A stretch of 64,000 nt of DNA from RGIG4097 sp045613765 (GCA_045613765.1 JAZLBO010000006.1:6943-70942), one strand, 5' to 3'; positions 44,942-54,490 are shown, numbered from the stretch's first letter. A program made the numbers and translations. The notes: generated by a model not told the origin, from the letters alone.

Positions 44942-45154
44942 ATGCTTCATACATGTTTCCCTGAAAGACTCAAATCACTTCGTCAAGAAAAGAATATCAA
45001 GCAAAGTGATCTTGCAGAACATCTCAAAGTGACAAAATCTGCCGTTTCCGGCTGGGAAGTTGGCAGAAATCAACCAAGTTTTGACATTTTGATTGAACTC
45101 AGCATATATTTTGAAGTTTCAGTTGACTACCTTATTGGCAGAAGAAACTACTAA
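44942..45154 (+). CDS. Small XRE-family helix-turn-helix regulator
   Basis: The 70-residue protein is essentially one Cro/C1-type domain ('IKQSDLAEHLKVTKSAVSGW', then 'VGRNQPSFDILIELSIYF'). It ends in 'VSVDYLIGRRNY', the typical C-terminus of short XRE proteins. A GGAGGT ribosome site lies 6 bases before the ATG. It is divergent from the marR-ATPase operon and followed by a terminator. Target unknown; it may regulate itself and the operon opposite. Confidence 0.92.
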   Translation: MLHTCFPERLKSLRQEKNIKQSDLAEHLKVTKSAVSGWEVGRNQPSFDILIELSIYFEVSVDYLIGRRNY

Positions 45155-45217
45155 TATCAAAGGGGTATTTCTCTCCTTCCCCTGAAAATCAAGCGCAAAT
45201 GACCTTTGCGAGCAAAA

Positions 45218-45252
45218 TAAAAGCGAAACACAAATCGTGTTTCGCTTTTTGT
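45218..45252. terminator. Bidirectional terminator between XRE gene and uvrA
   Basis: AAAAGCGAAACAC-AAATC-GTGTTTCGCTTTTT ends the XRE transcript and, on the minus strand, the uvrBA transcript, whose uvrA stop is at 45315. Confidence 0.85.
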
Positions 45253-45314
45253 TTCAGTCAACGTTTCGTTGATTTGATTTTTGTCACAGTTTTTCTTATA
45301 TCGTTTTGTTTTAA

Positions 45315-48125
45315 TTATTTTAGAATTTTATTCAAGTATTCCCCAGTGGCACTGCTTTCAACCTTGGCGACTTGCTCGGGTGTGCCTATTGCCACGATTG
45401 TTCCACCACCATCTCCACCTGCTGGGCCAAGATCTATGATATGGTCTGCCACCTTGATAACGTCAAGGTTGTGTTCAATGACGATAACCGTGTTGCCACT
45501 GTCTGCAAGTCGGTTGAGAATTGAAAGAAGTCTTGAAACGTCGTGCGAGTGCAGTCCTGTTGTTGGCTCGTCAAGGATATAGACGGTTTTGCCCGTGCTA
45601 CGCTTTGAAAGTTCGGTGGCAAGTTTCACTCTTTGGGCTTCGCCACCTGAAAGGGTTGTTGATGACTGTCCAAGTTTGATATATCCAAGACCAACATCAT
45701 ACAAGGTTTGGATTTTAGATTTGATTTTGGGCACGTTTTTGAAGAATTCAAGTGCTTCTTCCACCGTCATTTCAAGGACTTCGCCTATGGATTTGCCCTT
45801 GTACTTGACTTCCAATGTTTCTCTATTATAGCGTGCGCCCTTGCACACTTCACAAGGAATATATATGTCGGGAAGGAAGTGCATTTCAATCTTGATTATG
45901 CCATCGCCTGAACAATGCTCACATCTGCCACCTGCCACATTAAATGAGAATCTGCCTGCGTTATAACCTCTTGCTTTTGCATCAGGCAGTGATGCAAAGA
46001 GTTCTCTAATTGGACCAAACACGCCTGTGTACGTTGCAGGGTTTGAGCGAGGTGTTCTGCCGATAGGACTTTGGTCTATGCAGATGACTTTGTCAAGATG
46101 CTCAACGCCGTCTATGGAATTGTATTTGCCTTCTACAATATGACTGCCCATAAGTTTATTGGAAAGTGCAGGGTACAAAATTTCGTTGACAAGTGATGAT
46201 TTTCCACTGCCACTGACACCTGTCACTGCCGTAAATACGCCTATGGGGAAGTTGACATCAACATTTTTCAAGTTGTTTTGGCTTGCGCCTTTGACGGATA
46301 TGAATTTATCCCCTATTTCTCTACGTTTTTGGGGTACGTCAATAGAATATTCACCAGACAAGTATTTGCCCGTGATACTATCCTTGCAGTTGATGATATC
46401 TTCAACAGTGCCTTGTGCAACAACTTTGCCACCGTGCACGCCTGCGCCCGGGCCTATATCTACAATATAGTCGGCTTCACGGACTGTTTCTTCGTCGTGT
46501 TCGACAACAATGAGGGTATTGCCCAAGTCACGAAGTCCTTTCAATGAGTTGAGCAACTTTCTATTATCCCTTTGATGAAGTCCAATGCTTGGCTCGTCAA
46601 GGATATAAAGGACGCCTGTAAGTCCACTGCCAATTTGTGTGGCAAGACGGATACGTTGGCTCTCTCCACCAGACAACGTTGATGCAGTACGGCTCAACGT
46701 GAGATAACCAAGCCCAACGTTGATAAGGAAGTTGAGCCTTGCATTGATTTCCTTCAAAATTCGCCTTGCAATCATTTCTTCTGTTGAAGTAAGTTGCAGG
46801 CTTGAGATAAAGTCGTTCATCTTAAGGACGGACAACTCGCAAAGGTCATAAATATTCAATCCACCCACTGTCACTGCAAGTGCTTCGGCCTTTAATCTCT
46901 TGCCGTTGCACACAGGACAAGGCACGTTGATCATATACCTTGAAATCTCGGCTTTGACCATTTCGCTGTCTGTTTCACGATATCTTCTTTCAAGGTTGTT
47001 GACTATGCCTTCAAAGGGCGTGTGCATAACCCCTGAGAAACTGCGAGAATTCCACTCAACTGCAATAGGAGCACCTTCAGTGCCGTAAAAGATGACATTA
47101 AGTGCCGATTTGGACAAATCTTTGACAGGTGTATGCATAGAAAAGCCATATTCTTCTGCCAATGCTTTGAACTCGTTGCGAGCCATCTTTGATGAGTCGA
47201 TATACCATCCGTTTGCCTTGATGCCACCTTCTGCCAAGGACAAGTTTTCATCACGGATGAGAAGTTGTGGATCTATCTTTTGAGTGAACCCAAGACCTGT
47301 ACAATGGGGGCAAGCACCATAGGGGTTGTTGAAAGAGAAAAGTCTTGGTGTCAGTTCCTCAAAACTCAATTCACAATGAGGGCAAGCGTACTTTGTTGAG
47401 TAGATGACTTCTTCGCTGTCAAAATCTACAATCACAAGTCCTTCTGCAAGTTTGACTGCATTTTCCACTGCCTCACTGACACGTCTTTCAACGCCTTCCT
47501 TGATGACAAGTCTGTCAATGATGACACCGATCTCGTGCTTGACGTTTTTGTCAAGGGTTATTTCTTCGTCAAGAGTGTAGTTTACACCGTCAATACGTAC
47601 ACGGACGTAGCCTGCTCTCTTGTATTGTTCAAGTTCCTTTTTATATTCCCCTTTTCTGCCACGGACAACAGGTGCAATTACAAGGGTTTTTGCCCCTGTA
47701 CGAGCCATAACCTTGTCTGTGATTTGGTCAACGGTTTGTCTTTCTATTTCTCTGCCACATTTTGGACAATGAGGCTTGCCAATGCGAGCATACAAAAGAC
47801 GAAGATAGTCATATATTTCAGTGACTGTACCCACCGTTGAGCGAGGATTTTTTGATGTTGTTTTTTGGTCAATTGAAACGGCAGGGGAAAGACCTTCAAT
47901 ATACTCCACGTCGGGCTTTTGCATTTGTCCAAGGAACATTCTTGCATAGGAAGAAAGACTTTCCATATACTTTCTTTGACCTTCTGCAAAAATGGTGTCA
48001 AAAGCAAGAGATGACTTGCCTGATCCAGACAAGCCAGAGAACACAACCAGTTTATCTCTTGGGATAGACAGGTCTATGTTTTGAAGATTGTTTTCCTTTG
48101 CGCCTTTTACAAAAATTTCTTTCAT
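45315..48125 (-). CDS. uvrA: Excinuclease ABC subunit A
   Basis: The 936-residue protein has the usual length and two ABC ATPase modules ('GLSGSGKSSLAFD' and 'GVSGSGKSSLVNE', with 'LSGGESQRIRLA' and 'LSGGEAQRVKLA'). Zinc-finger cysteine pairs are CPHC...CPHC at about 250-280 and CEHC...CEVC at about 735-765. UvrA scans DNA for bulky lesions and loads UvrB. It starts one base after the uvrB stop. Confidence 0.98.
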   Translation of the reverse strand: MKEIFVKGAKENNLQNIDLSIPRDKLVVFSGLSGSGKSSLAFDTIFAEGQRKYMESLSSYARMFLGQMQKPDVEYIEGLSPAVSIDQKTTSKNPRSTVGTVTEIYDYLRLLYARIGKPHCPKCGREIERQTVDQITDKVMARTGAKTLVIAPVVRGRKGEYKKELEQYKRAGYVRVRIDGVNYTLDEEITLDKNVKHEIGVIIDRLVIKEGVERRVSEAVENAVKLAEGLVIVDFDSEEVIYSTKYACPHCELSFEELTPRLFSFNNPYGACPHCTGLGFTQKIDPQLLIRDENLSLAEGGIKANGWYIDSSKMARNEFKALAEEYGFSMHTPVKDLSKSALNVIFYGTEGAPIAVEWNSRSFSGVMHTPFEGIVNNLERRYRETDSEMVKAEISRYMINVPCPVCNGKRLKAEALAVTVGGLNIYDLCELSVLKMNDFISSLQLTSTEEMIARRILKEINARLNFLINVGLGYLTLSRTASTLSGGESQRIRLATQIGSGLTGVLYILDEPSIGLHQRDNRKLLNSLKGLRDLGNTLIVVEHDEETVREADYIVDIGPGAGVHGGKVVAQGTVEDIINCKDSITGKYLSGEYSIDVPQKRREIGDKFISVKGASQNNLKNVDVNFPIGVFTAVTGVSGSGKSSLVNEILYPALSNKLMGSHIVEGKYNSIDGVEHLDKVICIDQSPIGRTPRSNPATYTGVFGPIRELFASLPDAKARGYNAGRFSFNVAGGRCEHCSGDGIIKIEMHFLPDIYIPCEVCKGARYNRETLEVKYKGKSIGEVLEMTVEEALEFFKNVPKIKSKIQTLYDVGLGYIKLGQSSTTLSGGEAQRVKLATELSKRSTGKTVYILDEPTTGLHSHDVSRLLSILNRLADSGNTVIVIEHNLDVIKVADHIIDLGPAGGDGGGTIVAIGTPEQVAKVESSATGEYLNKILK

Positions 48126-48126
48126 A

Positions 48127-50082
48127 CTACTTAAATTTGTTCAGTTGTTTTTTGAGTTCGCTTATCTCATCACGAAGTTTGATTGCCTTTTCAAAATCAA
48201 GGTCGCTTGATGCCACTTTCATAAGTCCTTTCAAGCGTTCAATTTCACTTACAAGGTCTTTATGTGACAAAACCTCATCTTTAACTTTCTTTTTTGTGAT
48301 TTCAAGGGTGTTTTTGAACTGTCTTTCAACTGTCCTTGGCACTATGCCATTTGCCTTGTTGTAGTCGCTTTGGATTTGCCTACGGCGATTGGTTTCTGTG
48401 ATGGCTCTATTCATACTGTCCGTCATCACATCAGCGTACATAATGACTTTGCTCATGTGGTTTCGGGCTGCTCTGCCTATGGTTTGAATCAAGGCTTGCT
48501 CACTGCGTAAGAACCCTTCCTTGTCGGCATCAAGTATGGCAACGAGTTGCACTTCGGGGATATCCAAGCCTTCTCTCAAAAGGTCGATGCCCACAAGCAC
48601 GTCAAACTGCCCTTCACGAAGTCCACCAACTATGTCAATACGCTCAAGGGTGTCTATATCTGAGTGCATATATCTCACACGAATTCCCACTTCTTTGAGA
48701 TAGTCTGTAAGGTTTTCTGCCATCTTCTTTGTGAGAGTTGTCACAAGCACTCTGCCACCACGTTTCACAACGGCGTTGATTTCGCCAATCAAGTCATCAA
48801 TTTGTCCGTCAACGGGGCGCACTTCAATCTCGGGATCAAGAAGCCCTGTGGGACGGATGATCTGCTCTGCCACATTGTCTGCAAGATCCATTTCATACTT
48901 GCCGGGGGTTGCAGACACACAGACCATTTGACGTATTCTACTGTCAAATTCCTCAAAGTTCAACGGTCTATTGTCATAAGCAGATGGCAGACGGAAACCA
49001 TAGTCCACAAGATTGGTTTTTCTTGCTCTATCCCCGTTATACATACCACGGATTTGTGGCAAGGTCATGTGGCTTTCATCAACAAAGACAATAAAGTCCT
49101 TGGGGAAGAAGTCCAAAAGTGTGTATGGGGGTTGACCGATTTCTCTGCCGTCAAAATATCGTGAGTAGTTTTCAATGCCGGTGCAATAGCCCATCTCTTT
49201 CATCATTTCCACATCGTAGTTGACTCTTTCTTCAATACGTTGTGCCTCAATGAGTTTGTTGTTGGCTTTGAAGTACTCAATTTGATGCTGTTTATCTCTG
49301 TGAATTTGCGCAAAGATTTCTTCCTTTTCGCCACCAACAACATAGTGACTTGCAGGGAAAATATTTGCGTGTTTCAAATCGTTCAAAATCTTGCCTGTCA
49401 AGGCGTCAATTTCACTTATACGCTCAATGGTGTCGCCAAAAAATTCCACACGGATTGCCACTTCACTGTTGCTTGCAGGAAAAATGTCAACCACGTCGCC
49501 ACGGACACGGAAAGTAGAACGAGAAAAATCAAAGTCTGCTCTCTTGTATTGTATATCCACAAGGTTGCGAAGAAGGGCATCTCTGTCCATATCTTCCCCT
49601 TCACGAAGGGATATGGCTTGAGAATAGTAGTCCAAGGGCGCACCAAGGCCGTATATACAACTGACAGATGCAACAACAATTACGTCACGTCTTTCACAAA
49701 GCGCACTTGTGGCAGAGTGGCGCAACTTGTCAATCTCGTCATTGATTTCAAGTTCCTTTTCTATATAAGTATCAGAGCGTGGGATATATGCTTCGGGTTG
49801 ATAGTAGTCATAATAACTGACAAAAAACTCAACTCGATTGTGTGGGAAAAACTCCCTAAATTCATTGCAAAGTTGGGCAGCAAGTGTCTTGTTGTGTGCA
49901 ATGACCAATGCAGGACGTTGCAATCTTTCAATGACATTTGCCATAGTAAAAGTTTTTCCACTGCCTGTCACGCCAAGCAAAACTTGAGTGGAAAAACCGT
50001 TTTCAAGTCCTTCTGCAAGGGACTCGATTGCCCGTGGTTGATCCCCACAGGGCTTATAGGATGAAACAAGTTGAAATTTCAT
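48127..50082 (-). CDS. uvrB: Excinuclease ABC subunit B
   Basis: The 651-residue helicase-like protein has Walker A 'GVTGSGKTFTMANV', the damage-probing beta-hairpin 'YYQPEAYIPRSDTYIEKE', the DEAD-like 'VFVDESHMT', motif VI 'QTIGRAARN' and the C-terminal UVR motif that binds UvrC. UvrB verifies damage and positions the incision. It is cotranscribed with uvrA and lies downstream of two winged-helix-like membrane proteins and lysC. Confidence 0.98.
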   Translation of the reverse strand: MKFQLVSSYKPCGDQPRAIESLAEGLENGFSTQVLLGVTGSGKTFTMANVIERLQRPALVIAHNKTLAAQLCNEFREFFPHNRVEFFVSYYDYYQPEAYIPRSDTYIEKELEINDEIDKLRHSATSALCERRDVIVVASVSCIYGLGAPLDYYSQAISLREGEDMDRDALLRNLVDIQYKRADFDFSRSTFRVRGDVVDIFPASNSEVAIRVEFFGDTIERISEIDALTGKILNDLKHANIFPASHYVVGGEKEEIFAQIHRDKQHQIEYFKANNKLIEAQRIEERVNYDVEMMKEMGYCTGIENYSRYFDGREIGQPPYTLLDFFPKDFIVFVDESHMTLPQIRGMYNGDRARKTNLVDYGFRLPSAYDNRPLNFEEFDSRIRQMVCVSATPGKYEMDLADNVAEQIIRPTGLLDPEIEVRPVDGQIDDLIGEINAVVKRGGRVLVTTLTKKMAENLTDYLKEVGIRVRYMHSDIDTLERIDIVGGLREGQFDVLVGIDLLREGLDIPEVQLVAILDADKEGFLRSEQALIQTIGRAARNHMSKVIMYADVMTDSMNRAITETNRRRQIQSDYNKANGIVPRTVERQFKNTLEITKKKVKDEVLSHKDLVSEIERLKGLMKVASSDLDFEKAIKLRDEISELKKQLNKFK

Positions 50083-50117
50083 ATCTTACGTTCTTGTCCG
50101 TCCAAAGAAAATTGGTT

Positions 50118-50522
50118 TTATTTTGCGAGAAGATGCTCAATAAGAGCCTTAAGACCCATAGCAGCAAGACCGGAGCAAATACCACATCCAACTGCAAGCA
50201 AAAGACGGAAAGTGACGTTTGAACGGAACGCCCTTTCAACTCTTGCAAAAGCAAGACCTTTCTGCAACATATTGATGCAATACACAAGTTCGCCCTTCTT
50301 GTCACTGCGTGTGAGTTCAAAGTAGCCGTCGATTGCAAGGTTGGACATAATTGTGTCCAATTCATGTTCTTCGTATTCAATATCAAGGGGCAACTTTTCA
50401 AAAATTTCGATGGGTGAAATAAGACAAGTTCCATCTTTCTTGTCTGCCGATTGATATATGACACGCATTACCCATTTTTCTTTCTTTGTGAGAACGTGTT
50501 GTCTTTCAAGATTTATTCCCAT
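50118..50522 (-). CDS. Membrane-anchored winged-helix-like protein, paralogue 1
   Basis: The 134-residue protein starts with a winged-helix-like region (about 8-85, 'LTKKEKWVMRVIYQSADKKD', 'LDTIMSNLAIDGYFEL') and ends in one membrane helix (about 105-125, 'LLLAVGCGICSGLAAMGLKA'). It has the same length and layout as the next gene and they sit in tandem between lysC and uvrB. A soluble N-terminus with a C-terminal anchor is inferred. No function known. Confidence 0.7.
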   Translation of the reverse strand: MGINLERQHVLTKKEKWVMRVIYQSADKKDGTCLISPIEIFEKLPLDIEYEEHELDTIMSNLAIDGYFELTRSDKKGELVYCINMLQKGLAFARVERAFRSNVTFRLLLAVGCGICSGLAAMGLKALIEHLLAK

Positions 50523-50560
50523 AGTACACCAAAGAGCACTTTATAGTGCTTTTAATTACA

Positions 50561-50965
50561 TTAAAATACGTATTTGAGCAAAACAACTGCGATTGACATC
50601 ACTGTGCCACCACCAAGAAATGCGCCAAGGAAACCCATCCAAAATGCTTTTCTTGATGACACGTTGATTGCCTTATCTGTCTTGGCAGGGGCAGTCACAA
50701 GAGTGGCTTCTGCCACTTCTTCTGTGTGTTCAAGGACTTCATCAACAACCTTGACTGTCAAAAGACAGTATTCTTCAGGCTTGAAGTATTTGACCTTGAT
50801 ATACTCTCTATCACGCAAGTCTTTGATGATAGATGAAAGTTGAAGTTTGGTCATTTGCTTGGGCAAGATTGCAAGAATTTCTTCTGCTTCAATGACCTTG
50901 TATATATCATCAGTGCCTGTCAAAGTGCGCAGTGCTTCCAGTACGACTTTTGCTTCTTCAACCAT
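50561..50965 (-). CDS. Membrane-anchored winged-helix-like protein, paralogue 2
   Basis: AAGGAG fixes the start at 50965 ('MVEEAKVVLEALRTL'), giving 134 residues. A winged-helix-like region (about 1-75, 'KLQLSSIIKDLRDREYIKVK') leads to a short linker and one C-terminal membrane helix ('AFWMGFLGAFLGGGTVMSIA'). It starts 11 bp after lysC and precedes its paralogue by 38 bp. Sequence identity to the paralogue is low; the shared length, layout and position suggest an old duplication. Confidence 0.7.
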   Translation of the reverse strand: MVEEAKVVLEALRTLTGTDDIYKVIEAEEILAILPKQMTKLQLSSIIKDLRDREYIKVKYFKPEEYCLLTVKVVDEVLEHTEEVAEATLVTAPAKTDKAINVSSRKAFWMGFLGAFLGGGTVMSIAVVLLKYVF

Positions 50966-50976
50966 AGTTTTTCTCC

Positions 50977-52293
50977 TTATTGTTCCTTTTGAAATGCGTA
51001 GTAGATTGCGTTGATTGCCTTCTCGTAGTCGCAAGTGTCAACACCGACAATGATGTTCAACTCGCTTGAGCCTTGGTCAATCATTCTTATGTTGATATGT
51101 GCCCCTGCAAGCGCCGAGAACACTGTTGCAGCAGTGCCAAGACGTGATGCCATATTGTGTCCAACGATTGCCACAAGTGAAAGACCACTGTGGATTTCAA
51201 GGTTGTCGGGGTTGATGTCTTCCTTGATTTTCTGCAATATCTTTTGCATCTTGCCGTTCAAGAACTCGTCACGTATGACAAGGGACATTGTGTCAATACC
51301 ACTGGGCAAATGCTCGAAGGATATTCCTTCGTATTCAAGGATTGAAAGCACTCTACGGACAAAGCCAACTTCACTGTTCATCATATCCTTTTCGATATTG
51401 ATGATTGTCATACCCTTCTTGCCGGAGATACCCGTGACGATATTGTTGCCGTCAAGTTGATCCACCTTTTTGACGATCATTGTGCCAGGGTGGGAAGGAT
51501 TGAAGGTGTTTTTGATGTTGATAGGAAGACCTATGCTATGAACGGGGAAAATGCTTTCCGGGTGCATAACTTCTGCGCCCATATAGGACAATTCTCTCAA
51601 TTCCTTATAACTCAAACAGTTGATGGTTGTAGGCTTTTCAACGATACGAGGATCGGCAGTCAAAAATCCGTCAACGTCTGTCCAGTTTTCATAGATGTCA
51701 ACGTGCATTGCACGAGCAACGATTGCACCACTGATGTCAGAGCCACCACGTGAGAAGGTGTGGACTTTGCCCTTACTATCACTTCCGTAAAAGCCGGGTA
51801 TGACTGCATAGTGCAATGTTGAGAGTTTTGCCTTCACTCTGTCGAGTGAATAGTCCAAAAGCAACTCACCCTTGTCGTTGAACTTGATGATGTCGTAGGC
51901 GTCAACAAACTCATAGCCAAGTTTTGCAGCAAGGATTTTTGCTGACAAATATTCCCCACGAGATGCTGCGTAGTCAGGTGTGGTTGACTCCTCAATACCC
52001 TTTTTGATGATTTGAAGATTTTCTTCAAGTTCAATGTCAACATTCAAGCCTTCAACGATTTCACGGAAACGTTTTTCCACTGTTTTGAAAGTGGAATCAC
52101 AGTTGCCTTTTTGCTTGACTTCACTGAAACAAGCGTAAAGCGCATCAGTGACCTTTACGTCTTGTGGCGTACGTTTGCCCGGTGCTGATACAACGATATA
52201 TTTTCTTGACAGATCACTTTCGACAATATCCACAACCTTGTTGATCGTGCTTGCATTTGCCATTGAAGTTCCGCCAAATTTGCAAACTTTCAT
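50977..52293 (-). CDS. lysC: Aspartate kinase
   Basis: GGGAG before 'MKVCKFGGTS' puts the start at 52293; 438 residues. The kinase core has the 'KFGGTSMAN' loop, 'SRGEYLSAKILAAKLGYEF' and 'FSRGGSDISGAIVARAM'; two ACT domains follow (from about residue 295) and usually bind lysine or threonine. It phosphorylates aspartate, the first step to lysine, threonine and methionine. The hom gene lies 8 kb away, so the pathway is not one operon. I see no lysine riboswitch in the 70-bp leader. Confidence 0.96.
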   Translation of the reverse strand: MKVCKFGGTSMANASTINKVVDIVESDLSRKYIVVSAPGKRTPQDVKVTDALYACFSEVKQKGNCDSTFKTVEKRFREIVEGLNVDIELEENLQIIKKGIEESTTPDYAASRGEYLSAKILAAKLGYEFVDAYDIIKFNDKGELLLDYSLDRVKAKLSTLHYAVIPGFYGSDSKGKVHTFSRGGSDISGAIVARAMHVDIYENWTDVDGFLTADPRIVEKPTTINCLSYKELRELSYMGAEVMHPESIFPVHSIGLPINIKNTFNPSHPGTMIVKKVDQLDGNNIVTGISGKKGMTIINIEKDMMNSEVGFVRRVLSILEYEGISFEHLPSGIDTMSLVIRDEFLNGKMQKILQKIKEDINPDNLEIHSGLSLVAIVGHNMASRLGTAATVFSALAGAHINIRMIDQGSSELNIIVGVDTCDYEKAINAIYYAFQKEQ

Positions 52294-52363
52294 ATATGCT
52301 CCCATTATACTTTATAATAAGATTTCCTTTGGAAAAATGTGATTTTCTACGTCACTGACTTTG

Positions 52364-53584
52364 TCAGTCCTTGACGATTTTGTGGCACTCATAATAATAT
52401 CTCTTTTCCTCTGCTTCGCCCATACTAAATGCCTTTCTACAAAGGTTGCCGTGATCTACAACATATTGGAAAAGTTCTTCTTTTTTGATTGTGGGCATCA
52501 AGATTGCCACGCCGTCCTTTTCTTCTGCCACTGCTTTCAAGTGTTCAAGTCCGTGAATATAGTCAACAGTGCCGCCACCCTTTGCCATATAGTCATCAAT
52601 GACCTTTTGCACTTCTGCAATACACTCTGCGCCTATGGGGTTGCAAGGAATAACCTTGCTTGTGCCGTCAACCATAATTTCAAGTGCGCCACTTCCAGAA
52701 ATGCCACCCTCAAGTGCATTGACAAAATCTGCCTTGTCAACGTCAAATACAACTCTATGTATAGGCTCAAAGACTATGCCGTTGTCGTGAAGATTTTCAA
52801 GTTCACAAAGGGCATATCTTGCAGGATGGTTTTCCTGTTCATCAAGAGGCAACGTCTTTTTGATTTCTTGCCAGTGTGCTTGTGCAGTTGCAAGAGAGTG
52901 ATTGCCATCTCCCACTGCAAAGGTCAACTCTGTCTTGACACCATAAAGTCCGTCTATGTCTTCTTCGTACTTGGCAAGACGGTCAAAGACTTCCTTTTTG
53001 TCAACCTTGTATCCTGTCAAATGTCCACCTTTCATATTGAGGTCAAAGTCATAAAGTTTTTCAAACTTGTCCCTTTGTTCATACAAGTCCTCAATGACTC
53101 TGCCCTTTCTATCGTCCATAACCACAAGGATATGAGGAAGTTCGATTGGTGCATCTCTACGGATTTTGAGGCGAGGGGGGATTCTATCAGGCACAACGCC
53201 TTCGGTTGCGCGCAAGGGTGCGCTCGTAGGGTATGCGTATGAGTAGTCTTCAAGGTCGATTGCCACCATAAGTCCAAGACGGCTACGATACTCCGTGTCG
53301 CGTTTGACAAGGATGAAACTGTCCTTCAATGTATAAAATACATTGTTTGAAAGATAATCCTTCATTGTGGCGTTGATTTGAGCCACTCTTTCTTCGCCGT
53401 CGCCATCTTCAAGATACACTTCGGGGAAAATAAGTTTCAACGTGCTGGGACTATCTCCAACCACCCTTTCAACCTCTTTCCAATAACTCGGTTGTGATGT
53501 GAATTGGTCACAAGATACAACTGCCCACTTTTCAGGCTCTGCCACTTTTGGAAGTAAAATATCTACACACTTGATTGTTTTCAT
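52364..53584 (-). CDS. DUF1015-family protein
   Basis: The 406-residue protein matches the widespread DUF1015 family ('VVSCDQFTSQPSYWKEVE' at the start, 'AVGDGNHSLATA' with the conserved G-D-G-N-H, about 225-236). The family has no settled function; it often accompanies amino acid metabolism genes. Its start overlaps the cdaA stop in a TAATG, so the two are translationally coupled, which links it to c-di-AMP synthesis in this organism. Confidence 0.88.
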   Translation of the reverse strand: MKTIKCVDILLPKVAEPEKWAVVSCDQFTSQPSYWKEVERVVGDSPSTLKLIFPEVYLEDGDGEERVAQINATMKDYLSNNVFYTLKDSFILVKRDTEYRSRLGLMVAIDLEDYSYAYPTSAPLRATEGVVPDRIPPRLKIRRDAPIELPHILVVMDDRKGRVIEDLYEQRDKFEKLYDFDLNMKGGHLTGYKVDKKEVFDRLAKYEEDIDGLYGVKTELTFAVGDGNHSLATAQAHWQEIKKTLPLDEQENHPARYALCELENLHDNGIVFEPIHRVVFDVDKADFVNALEGGISGSGALEIMVDGTSKVIPCNPIGAECIAEVQKVIDDYMAKGGGTVDYIHGLEHLKAVAEEKDGVAILMPTIKKEELFQYVVDHGNLCRKAFSMGEAEEKRYYYECHKIVKD

Positions 53585-54441
53585 TAGAACCTGCCGTGAT
53601 GTTTTTTCTCTTTCTTTTCTTCACGTCTTTGAAGTGCTGCAAGTGAGATGCCATAGACGTCTTCGATTTCATCTTTAAGTTTGTCCATGGTCATATATCT
53701 CTTGATTTCGCCGTGTCTTACAACAGAGATGATGCCTGTTTCTTCACTGACAACGATTGAGAGAACGTCGGTTTCTTCAGTGATGCCGATTGCAGCACGG
53801 TGACGTGTGCCCATTTCCTTGTTGACGTTTCTTTGTGTCAAAGGAAGGAAACAACCCGCCGCCACAATTTTGTTGCCACGGACGATAACTGCGCCGTCGT
53901 GCAAAGGTGCTTTGGTATTGAAAATACTTTCAAGCAAAGGTGCTGTCAACACTGCGCCAAGCATAGTGCCGGACTCAATGATTGTGTCTTGAATATCGCC
54001 GTTCATATCAATGATGATAATTGCACCCACGTCTTGTTTTGCCATATCTTGACAGGCAGACAAAATTTCTGTGGTTGCTTCACGAAGTTCGTCATCACTT
54101 GACATATTTTCGCCAAATATTGACAAGCCTTTGGGGTTGCCGAGTTTTTGGAATATTGATTTGAAGTCGCTTTGATAGACAACTGCAACAACCACAAGCA
54201 CGAGTATTGTAAAGTAATGCATGCAGTATCTTGCAAGTGTCAATGCCTCGCCATCGTGAAGTCCTGCAAGGACTTGCACCAAAATGTCAAGGATAAAGAT
54301 TGATGTCAAAAGACAAAGCACTCTCAAATGACGCTTGTATGCAAAGAAAATGATGAACAACACAATGAAAGTCACGGCAATCACTGCGTCAATGAGTGCA
54401 TACAAGTCGATATTTTTGATCCAATCAACAAAGTTATACAT
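53584..54441 (-). CDS. cdaA: Diadenylate cyclase CdaA
   Basis: The 285-residue protein has three N-terminal membrane helices (about 14-35, 42-60, 68-90) and a DisA_N domain with both catalytic motifs, 'LHDGAVIVRGNKI' (DGA) and 'MGTRHRAAIGITEE' (RHR). It makes cyclic di-AMP, which controls potassium, osmotic balance and wall metabolism. In Bacillus it is followed by cdaR and glmM; here DUF1015 follows and no YbbR-type cdaR gene lies in the window. Confidence 0.96.
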   Translation of the reverse strand: MYNFVDWIKNIDLYALIDAVIAVTFIVLFIIFFAYKRHLRVLCLLTSIFILDILVQVLAGLHDGEALTLARYCMHYFTILVLVVVAVVYQSDFKSIFQKLGNPKGLSIFGENMSSDDELREATTEILSACQDMAKQDVGAIIIIDMNGDIQDTIIESGTMLGAVLTAPLLESIFNTKAPLHDGAVIVRGNKIVAAGCFLPLTQRNVNKEMGTRHRAAIGITEETDVLSIVVSEETGIISVVRHGEIKRYMTMDKLKDEIEDVYGISLAALQRREEKKEKKHHGRF

Positions 54442-54475
54442 ACTACCCTCTCAAAAGAGTTTATTTTCCATAAGT

Positions 54476-54490
54476 GAAGACAAAGTCTTC
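54476..54490. other. Small hairpin in the cdaA leader
   Basis: GAAGAC-AAA-GTCTTC (54476-54481, 54485-54490) lies 35 bp before cdaA, in a 134-bp spacer that also holds GCCAC/GTGGC and ACGGT/ACCGT dyads. No known riboswitch is recognised. Confidence 0.35.

Noticed and set aside
52294..52363. Leader of lysC, checked for a lysine riboswitch
   Set aside because: Too short, and none of the conserved core is present. The same check before hom found no T-box or SAM riboswitch.
52355..52372. ACTGAC / GTCAGT hairpin at the end of the DUF1015 gene, considered as a terminator
   Set aside because: No T run follows on the minus strand and part of it is coding.
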